The position numbers were made by a program, and so were the translations under genes. Shown here piece after piece: positions 56,917-64,000 of a DNA stretch of 64,000 bases (position 1 is the first letter of the stretch; the number at the start of each line of letters is the position of its first letter). This stretch comes from Utricularia gibba. Taxonomy: Eukaryota; Streptophyta; Magnoliopsida; Lamiales; Lentibulariaceae. Below the pieces are notes generated by a model, which ran no database searches, was not told the DNA's origin, and was given only the letters and a program-made list of their open reading frames with translations. The DNA lies in NCBI GenBank assembly GCA_002189035.1, contig CM007991.1:930001-994000 (forward strand). Direction: 5' to 3'.

Positions 56917-58378
56917 ACAGCAACCAAAAGCTTCATTCCTCCTTTCAGGTGTATTTTGAATATTTTAGGATAAATGAATGATTATTATCAAATATTTCTA
57001 CACTTTAATTTTCTTTGGAATAAGAAAGATACTGGTAAAACTTGAATGCATTTAATAAAATATGTTATTTAAATAAGAATAAATTTTTTGTAGAAAATTA
57101 TCAAAGCTTAATGCTTATGGAGTAGACTGGTAATTGTGTCTTTCAAAACATGGAAATGAAATTTCTATTTGATTCTATTTTTAACACATCTAATTTATAT
57201 GGTTAAATATACAATTTTTAATAAATTGATAATTAAAAGTTATTTAATATAAATTATTTTTTTGGACAACCCAAGATAGCCTGACTGTTAACTGCTAATT
57301 GGCGGTTAATATTTACTGAAATGGAAAAAATAATTGATTATTGTGCCCTAACACGTGACATATGCAATTAAGGAAAAATAATGAAATTTAATAAATCAAC
57401 TCTGTAATAGCAATGCATTTTTTTTTTCTATTGGCCTCGTCCTTTTCCTCGGCGGTCTGAATTCGGAGATGCGTCAAACTATGCGTATCTAGAAGTAAAC
57501 GCGCTCGCACGCGCCCCCTCCAAGAAATCGCAGAAGAAGCTTCTACTTTATTTCCGTTGTCAAGGATCCCAGCGACTTGTGAGATCCCCGGGTAAATTCA
57601 AGAACGGATTCCGGTTACGTGCGCGCCCACATTTTTTTTCTCTGTTTATCATAAATGACAGTAGTAGAAAAGGATTCCTGTTTTACGAGAATCTGGGACG
57701 AAACTTCACCAGAAGAATCGTATTTCAGTGAACTTTGATGGGCCTTCCAAGAATCTCAATATTTTTTTTCAAGATTCGTCTCAGAGAGAGAATCCGATTT
57801 GCTTAATGAGAGTTGATTTTATGTTCGTAGTCCAAGACCCAGAAACTTACGTGATATGTTTTTCCTCACCTTTGCTTGAATGAGAGTTGATTATATGTTG
57901 GTGATCTACTTTTCTAATAACAGTTTTGTTTCTGAAATTCGTGCATTATATACTGGTAAATAGTGCAACTTGTACCAATGTGAAGATGGAATTTTGATGA
58001 GAATGTTTGGGGGAAAGTTAATTGCGTTTGAGAACTTGCTGTGAACTCTAGGGAAACCAGCAAAACTTCTGTTTGTTTCAGATGGCTCTTTGGGCAAAGG
58101 ATAGACTTTTGTATTTTTACTAATCTATTCTACGTTTGAATTGAAGTTTTACTGTAGCAGTCATAATGTGCAACCAAGTTGAGGATGGTGAAGAGCAATG
58201 TACTCTTGTGTAACTGAACTTTGTTTATTTGTATCACTCCTGAAAATTTATGAGCATGTATACATTATAGATGATAATGGCCCTGTTCTTGTACAAGATT
58301 AAACCATCAAGCCGTGGAATTGCCTGCAGATTCCACTCTTCGTGATGGAAAATCTGGTAAAGAACCGAACTCAACTAA
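56917..58378. other. Intergenic region with a possible short spliced transcript
   Basis: AT-rich up to 57420. Then 57490-57590 looks like a 5' leader (AGAAGAAGCTTCTACTTT, ending CCCGG with GTAAATTC). A pyrimidine-rich acceptor TTTGTTTCAG ends at 58081 and is followed at once by an ATG with 13 codons (MALWAKDRLLYFY). This could be a small or noncoding RNA gene, plus strand, of about 0.75 kb. No other feature. Confidence 0.35.
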
Positions 58379-59402
58379 TCAAGCATTGTAGCACTCAGCA
58401 GGGGAGCCCTGTGGGAAGCGCTTGGGATCAGTGCAGTAGTTGTAAATCATATAATTCCGCTGCACCCATCTGAGCCTCTGCTGACCCCAACTGTCTAAGG
58501 ATTGTGAGAACCATGAATTCTGTGAGCACGAATTGGAATTTGTGCACGACAAGGCGTTGAAGTTCCTGAAGGAGGCTGTGAATGGTGCCTGGCTCCAGTC
58601 CGTCTTAATAAGTCCACCTCTCGTCGCCCAGTCCTCCGCGTTCCACAGGCTCGAGTAAATTCGCATTGGCTGGTTTGTTGGAAACTGCCCTCCCCTTGAT
58701 CGCAGGTTCTTGAACTGCCTGATTGGAGTCCCATCTACCAAGAATCTGTTTCATGCAAGTTAAGCTGTCAGCTCAAACATCTCATCGGAGTATGCTTACT
58801 TTCACGATTCCAACAGTGCGAGTTTCGTACATGATTTGCTGAGGATTCCATAAGATGGAGTAGCTGTGGAAGTCTGCAGTCGGATCAAACCAGAGGTGAA
58901 ACTGCTGCTCCCTTCCGCCTTTGCCTTGTGTAAATACATTTGTATGCAGAGTGTAAGGCTGCCCACTGAGATTCCCCAGGAATTCGAAGTCGATCTCGTC
59001 GTGATTCGCCCCCAACGATGAAAACTGCAGAGGAAAGCAAGCATGGTACGTTAATCAAGGAAGGCACAAGCTCAAGTAAATGTTATCAAGACCACTGAGC
59101 AGTTTTTTTACTTACGTAGTAAGCAGTAACCGTGCCTGCAGAGTTGCCAGGGACGAGCTTTATCTGCATGTCAATCTTCCCATACAAGTACTCATTCTTG
59201 GACTGGAATCCTGATCCTGATGCTCTGTCCAACGACAACGTTAGAAGGCTTCCGCTGTTGAGAATCTGCGCGCGCCCATTCCCCAAGTAATGTCGAAGTT
59301 TTGGTGGAAATCTGAGGCGAGAGCCGCCGGTGAAAAGCCCCACAGAATGAGAAGCAGAAAGACAGACAAACTGCGGCAAGACGCTGATGGTAGGAGAATC
59401 AT
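58379..59402 (-). CDS. Xyloglucan endotransglucosylase/hydrolase (XTH) with one-base frameshift
   Basis: Secreted GH16 enzyme that cuts and rejoins wall xyloglucan. Three exons, 59116-59402, 58831-59024 and 58379-58745. The signal peptide is [20 protein letters not shown]. The catalytic motif [14 protein letters not shown] is in exon 2. The C-terminal XET domain has [16 protein letters not shown] and paired Cys residues ([17 protein letters not shown]). The exon 2 donor is GTACGAAAC, giving [12 protein letters not shown]. The C-run 59281-59284 is one base short: [11 protein letters not shown] must continue [13 protein letters not shown], but the written frame runs to a stop. One more base makes exon 1 exactly 96 codons and the protein 282 aa. 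A TATA box lies about 100 bp upstream (59502-59511). Confidence 0.92.
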
Positions 59403-59501
59403 CGTCGATCTCCAAGAATTGACCACCGTGGTTGGGCAGGGAGGGTGGGGGAATGAAATGGGGTTTATTTGAATGATGGTCTCAAATATGAATGGACGCT
59501 G

Positions 59502-59511
59502 ATATTTATAG
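59502..59511 (-). promoter_or_regulatory. TATA box of XTH gene
   Basis: CTATAAATAT on the minus strand about 100 bp before the start codon. Confidence 0.6.
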
Positions 59512-62090
59512 AGGCAATAGACGGCAGCGCGTGCCGAACATTCAGGTGGCGCGTGCGAATCAAGCCAGTGGCGTACAGCTAATACAATGCCCAGGAGCTT
59601 TCCCATGCAGCCACGGCTTCATGGTCCAAGCCGACCCTAATCCGGTCAACGTAAATAAATCAAAATTAAAATAAAAAAGACGTGATTATTTTTTACCGTT
59701 TAAACCCAGGGTTATTTCTGAAATTTAAAATTATATTTTTTTCTGTATAAATTATTTCAAAGACAGGAGAATAATTGCGCATCAGAGGTATTTGTCGGTT
59801 TGATTTTTACTACAGCCCTGTCGGTCGACCCTCTTGTGTTTCTTTTGGAGGAAGATAGGCTTTTCTTCTGTCAAGTGTGCCAAATGCACTTCCCAATATC
59901 TACTAAAATGACAATTTTAGTTCCAAAAATAATATCTTAATATATCCATTAATACAATTCATTCTCACCCCCGAATATATTTAATCTCCAAAATTTGACG
60001 TATCGAATAAAATTAAATCATTTATTAAATTCTCACACATGATGCTCTATTTTCTATTTTCAAACAACTTATATTAATATCAAAAAATTCTATTTCAAAT
60101 CTCACCACTAAATCTCAATCTAGAATAAATTAGAAATCTAATCATTCATAATATAATTTTTTAAAATTAATGTATGATATAGTGTATGAGTGATCGTTTT
60201 TTAAATGGTACTTTTAATCCAAGAGCAACAAGGTGGATGAAATTAGGGGATATTATACCAATGTTTTCTGAAATTTCGGTTTTTTCTCGAAACAAAATAT
60301 TTTCAAAATTTTTCGAATTTGGAAGATTGGGTTTGGAGGGGTTGAGTGGCTCACTCGTACATAAAACAAGTGGTAAAGGCGCACGCAGCTGGGAGGATGC
60401 TGATAGATTGCGATTGAGTTAGATCTGCAAGACCTCAAGCTTGTGTATTCACAGCTGGACTTCATTATGATGCAATAATTAAATAAATAAAAACCATTTT
60501 TATATCCATATATTTGGCGACGTGGAGGTAGGTGCGCCATCGATGTAACTTTCCTTCATAATTTTTTGATTGTCTCGGATTGTCACATTTGGTCCCTCAA
60601 TGCTTTCATGTTCCCCATTCCCTCCCCCTCAGATCCACTGTATTCACTCATGCCCCCCTAAAATCACCCTTTTTTCAGATTCCGCAATATCCCTTCTGCT
60701 ATAAAATCAGATTAATCGTCGCTAATGACTGAATAATAAAAATGTTAATATAAGAGTGTGGGATATGATTCTTAACTTATGGTGCTTTGGGGGGTTATGA
60801 GATAATAAAGAGAAATGGGAGTACCGGATATGTAATTTTGGAATAGTTTAGGGCAAGTCATGAATGATTGTTATCGGAGGCCCCTGGTAGATTAGCCACG
60901 TGTCTACTATCCAATAATGGATTACGTGATTAAGTAGCGCTTTACTTGGGGATTTGTCCCTCTCGCGCTGGCTCGGACATCGACGTATTGGTGGCATCCT
61001 CATTAATCTTAATTAATTGTCTGTCTTAACACTTTAAACGTGATTATAAATACTAATACGGTCATGGCGCCACATAACCTATCGGAGCACATCACATGTG
61101 GATCGGGATCCTATTTTGGTATCGCATATTTGTGGAAATATATTATTTAAAAATATTCAATTCTACTAATTTTTCCATTTACATTTTTTAAATATTAATT
61201 TAAATTCACAAGAAAATGTACCGACGTGTCGGGTGCTGATTATCAAGTGCTGTAATCTCATTCAAGTAGCAATGTGGATCTGACTCGGACAACGCGCTTG
61301 TAAACAATTTTATTCTATTAAATTCAATTTCATTTTCGTATAAAGAATACTTGATTATCTCCTATAAAAATTAATTTTTAAAAATCAATCAAATTATCCT
61401 AAAGTATGAATGTGTAACTTATCTCGTCCAAATTGGTCGTTTAGGCTCGAGCCTTAGAATTCTCCCCTTGAAGATAATTGGTCGAAAATAATGCATGATT
61501 TGATCAGTAATCAAAGTTGTATTGTGTGTGATGAAGATGCGATCAAGTGGAATGACAAATGGAATATCTAACGGTGGAGGAGGTGCTGGCGGGTCGTAAT
61601 CAATGGATGCGATTGATCGGAGGCGTCCTGGGTGGTCAAGGTCAGGCTCCCTTCACTAATTCAAGGCCCGTCTCCTCCACGCATCGCATCTTCACTTTTT
61701 TCCCATCAAGTAATTACCATGTTATTATATTATAAAGTTTTAGATAATATAAAAAAATACGGATACCATGGTAAATAAGTTAATAGGAGTAAATAGGTAG
61801 TCCGTTGAATGATCTAAAAAATTATATAATATATGCATCATTGAAGTTTTATAATAATAATTGGGTGTGTGTCATGATTTTATTTTTAAAAATACAAAAT
61901 TTATTAATGATAAAAAATTAATTATTTAAAATGTTAAATCAAACTGCAAAACAAAATAGCAGATGGACGAGCCCAATAGCTAGTTTGAGGCCCAAACGGC
62001 CCAGGTATCGATAATCCGTAGCAGCGTGCTGTAATTCTCATTTGGGTTTCAGAAAAATCCGAGAGAAGGATCTGACGAAGGTTTCGGGAG
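59512..62090. other. Long intergenic region, XTH to RPL24
   Basis: 2.6 kb of AT-rich sequence. A minor GC-richer patch at 61550-61690 has no recognised product. No coding family, tRNA or clear transposon ends seen. Confidence 0.55.
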
Positions 62091-63054
62091 ATGGTTCTTA
62101 GGTTCGTTCCGGATCATGTTATTCTCGGTTATGATGTTGATTCGGGCTCTCGATTCCATGGTTTCTAGGGATGTGATTTTCATTGATTCATTTTAGTCGG
62201 TGTAAATGAAGTTCTTTGGTTTTGGGATTGTGAGATAGGGAATTAATGGAGTTCGTGATTCTTAGGACGGAGCTTTGCCGCTTCAGTGGCGCCAAGATAT
62301 ATCCTGGAAAGAGCATAAGATTTATACGTGCAGATCTCTCAGGTGGGCTGCAATGTGACGGCTGAAATTATTGATTTTTCGTGCAAAACTCCATTTCCTT
62401 TACCCGTTGGTGACTGATTTTATTCGGGGTCATGTAGGTTTTCCTGTTTGCGAACTCGAAATGCAAAAAGTATTTTCACAACAGTTTGAGACCTGCCAAC
62501 CTGCCGTGGACAGCTATGTACCGAAAAAAACACAAGAAGGCAAAATCCTTGTGTTCTCGTTTTTTTTTTTTTTTTTGACTCGTGTCAGAGATAGTGAATA
62601 AACTGGCTGAGTGTCATGGGGACTTTTCTAAATGACCGGTCATGAATCTGTGAACTGATACGTAGGATATTGCTGCTGAAGCGGTTAAGAAGAGGCGTAG
62701 AACTACCAAAAAGCCGTGTTCCAGGTCCATTGTTGGTGCCACCTTGGAAGTTATCCAGAAGCGAAGAGCTGAGAAGCCTGAGGTCCGTGATGCTGCTCGA
62801 GAAGCTGCCCCCCGGTATCTCCTGATATTCTGATCGCTGGAAGTATTTGCTCGTGAACCCCCTTACATGGTCTTGTGACTGTTTTCTGTCTCATTGAAAT
62901 CAAGGAGAGGATCAAGAAAACTAAAGACGAGAAGAAACCCAAGAAGGCTGAACTGATCTCCAAGCAGAAGATCACCAAGAGCAACGTCCCTAAAGGTGCA
63001 GCCCCAAAGGGCGGGCCAAAGCTTGGAGGTGGCGGTGGTAAACATTCATTTTTT
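62091..63054 (+). pseudogene. RPL24: 60S ribosomal protein L24 gene, apparently decayed
   Basis: Cytosolic large-subunit protein. Recognisable exons: 62091-62101 (MVLR), 62266-62342 ([20 protein letters not shown]), 62438-62539 ([20 protein letters not shown] and MYRKKHKK), 62666-62814 ([20 protein letters not shown]), 62895-63040 ([20 protein letters not shown]). Several defects coincide. Exon 2 has one base too many to join exon 3. Exon 3 is followed by GC rather than GT. Exon 4 reads AAPR for the usual AALR. The exon 5 acceptor reads CAT where CAG would give the right phase. The Gly-rich end (KLGGGGGK) runs on into HSFF instead of stopping. Introns are kept, so it is not a processed copy. 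Sequence errors cannot explain all of these equally well, but some may be errors. Confidence 0.65.
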
Positions 63055-63446
63055 TCTGCTCTCATTTGCTCTTTCATTCCTGGTTTCTGCTCTCATTTCC
63101 CACGTAGTACTTCTTCCTCTCCTCGTGTGCTGATGATGTCGGGATTGAGCCGCATGATTCTCGTGCGCATTTAAATATATTATTTGTAAACATTTGTATT
63201 CATACAATTATAGAAATAATATTACAGAATTGTAGGGTGGGAGTTGGCCAGAAATTTTGATATTTAGTTTAAATTATTTTTAAAATAAAAAACCTGTAAT
63301 ATGTATTTGCTAAATAATTTCAAAATCTAACATTTAATAATCAATTAATTGATTTTAGAGTTCAAAAATAATATAATTAAGACAAGGTGGATGTGGTCGG
63401 TTATATAACGGGTGGCCGTAGACTGCCTCCAGACACTGGAGCCCCA
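63055..63446. promoter_or_regulatory. Promoter region of P450 gene
   Basis: AT-rich spacer with TATATAA at 63402-63408, 39 bp before the P450 start codon. No other feature. Confidence 0.6.
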
Positions 63447-64000
63447 ATGGAGATTGTCACCGTCTTTCTCTTGCTCCTGGTTCCCCTGATCCTACTCCGG
63501 ATTCTCAAACCCCGAGCCGCCCCGGAAACTCCTCCGGGACCGGCGGCGCTTCCGCTCATCGGAAACCTCCACCAGATCGGTGACTACCCACATATGAAGT
63601 TCTGGGAAATGTCTAAAAAGTACGGTCCCCTTGTGTACCTCAAGATCGGCTCTAGGCCAGTGGTCGTAGCCAATTCTGCAGCGATGGCGGAAGTGATCTT
63701 GAAGCATCAGGATTTGGTTTTCTGCAGCCGTACACCTTTTCTCGCTTTCATGAAGCTTTCGTACGGCGGATTGGACTTGGCGTTCTCCCCTTATGACGAG
63801 GGCTGGAGAGAAATGAGGAAGGTCTGTATGACGCATTTGTTGAGCGCCGTCAGAGTTCGATCCTTCCGCCATATCCGCCAAGGTACCCTTCGCGCTGTGT
63901 GCTCTGTTTCTTACAGTATGAATTGGGGGGAAAACTTCACTTGGTCCAACAATTGGATTACTGAACAAAACCAATGTTATACATCCTCATTCATTCTTCA
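63447..64000 (+). CDS. Cytochrome P450, CYP71-clan, 5' part (cut by window edge)
   Basis: Haem monooxygenase anchored in the ER. The frame is open from the ATG at 63447. Residues 1-22 form the membrane anchor (MEIVTVFLLLLVPLILLRIL). The proline hinge TPPGPAALPLIGNLHQIG follows, then KYGPLVYLKIGSRPVVV, LKHQDLVFCSRTPFL, GLDLAFSPYDEGWREMRKVC (the WxxxR C-helix motif) and SFRHIRQ. After CAAG at 63882 a GTACCC donor follows and the continuing frame no longer looks like P450, so an intron probably starts at 63883. The haem-binding Cys lies beyond the window. Sequence is closest in feel to CYP71/CYP83 types; subfamily not assigned. Confidence 0.92.
   Translation, partial: MEIVTVFLLLLVPLILLRILKPRAAPETPPGPAALPLIGNLHQIGDYPHMKFWEMSKKYGPLVYLKIGSRPVVVANSAAMAEVILKHQDLVFCSRTPFLAFMKLSYGGLDLAFSPYDEGWREMRKVCMTHLLSAVRVRSFRHIRQGTLRAVCSVSYSMNWGENFTWSNNWITEQNQCYTSSFIL

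Overview
This is plant nuclear DNA, almost certainly from a core eudicot. The genes have GT-AG introns, many only 70-100 bp long, and AT-rich spacers. The families are plant ones: leucine-rich-repeat extensin, HKT sodium transporters, xyloglucan-type fucosyltransferases, XTH, SAUR, starch synthase, clade-F PP2C, USP-domain receptor-like kinase, PPR and CYP71-type P450. I cannot name the species. No phage, plasmid, CRISPR or bacterial features are present.

Layout, left to right. 1.4-6.4 kb (-): SAC-domain phosphoinositide phosphatase, 16 exons. 8.1-9.8 kb (-): pectin methylesterase with inhibitor prodomain. 11.8-14.1 kb (-): FYVE zinc finger plus ankyrin protein, divergent from 15.3-16.6 kb (+): PP2C phosphatase. 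17.4-19.4 kb (-): LRX cell-wall protein. 22.1-22.4 kb (-): S17-type organellar ribosomal protein. 22.7-25.9 kb (-): starch synthase 5-like protein, head-to-head with 26.1-29.1 kb (+): TruA-type tRNA pseudouridine synthase. 29.7-32.6 kb (+): USP/coiled-coil/kinase protein. 33.2-34.7 kb (-): PPR protein. 37.0-53.4 kb: an interleaved cluster of HKT transporters and fucosyltransferases (HKT-1 +, HKT relic -, FUT-A +, HKT-2 -, FUT-B +, FUT-C pseudogene +). 53.8-54.6 kb (+): small complex I subunit. 56.5-56.9 kb (+): SAUR. 58.4-59.4 kb (-): XTH. 62.1-63.1 kb (+): decayed-looking RPL24. 63.4 kb to the right edge (+): start of a P450.

Two things stand out. First, 16 kb in the middle is a young segmental-duplication landscape. 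Three FUT copies share promoter and 3' flank, an HKT exon relic lies before FUT-A, and at 48.4 kb there is a mosaic made of the promoter of the complex I gene joined to the tail of the SAUR gene. Second, many otherwise intact genes carry exactly one missing base, often in a homopolymer: SAC, LRX, SS5-like, USP kinase, HKT-2, XTH and all three FUT copies. Exon-phase arithmetic closes when one base is put back. This looks like systematic homopolymer compression in the assembly, although a shared ancestral or programmed frameshift in the FUT trio cannot be excluded from sequence alone.

Many products act at the cell wall (pectin esterase, LRX, fucosyltransferases, XTH). The others act in phosphoinositide and endosomal biology (SAC, FYVE), starch, RNA modification, signalling and Na+ transport. 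This is ordinary plant gene order rather than one operon-like pathway.
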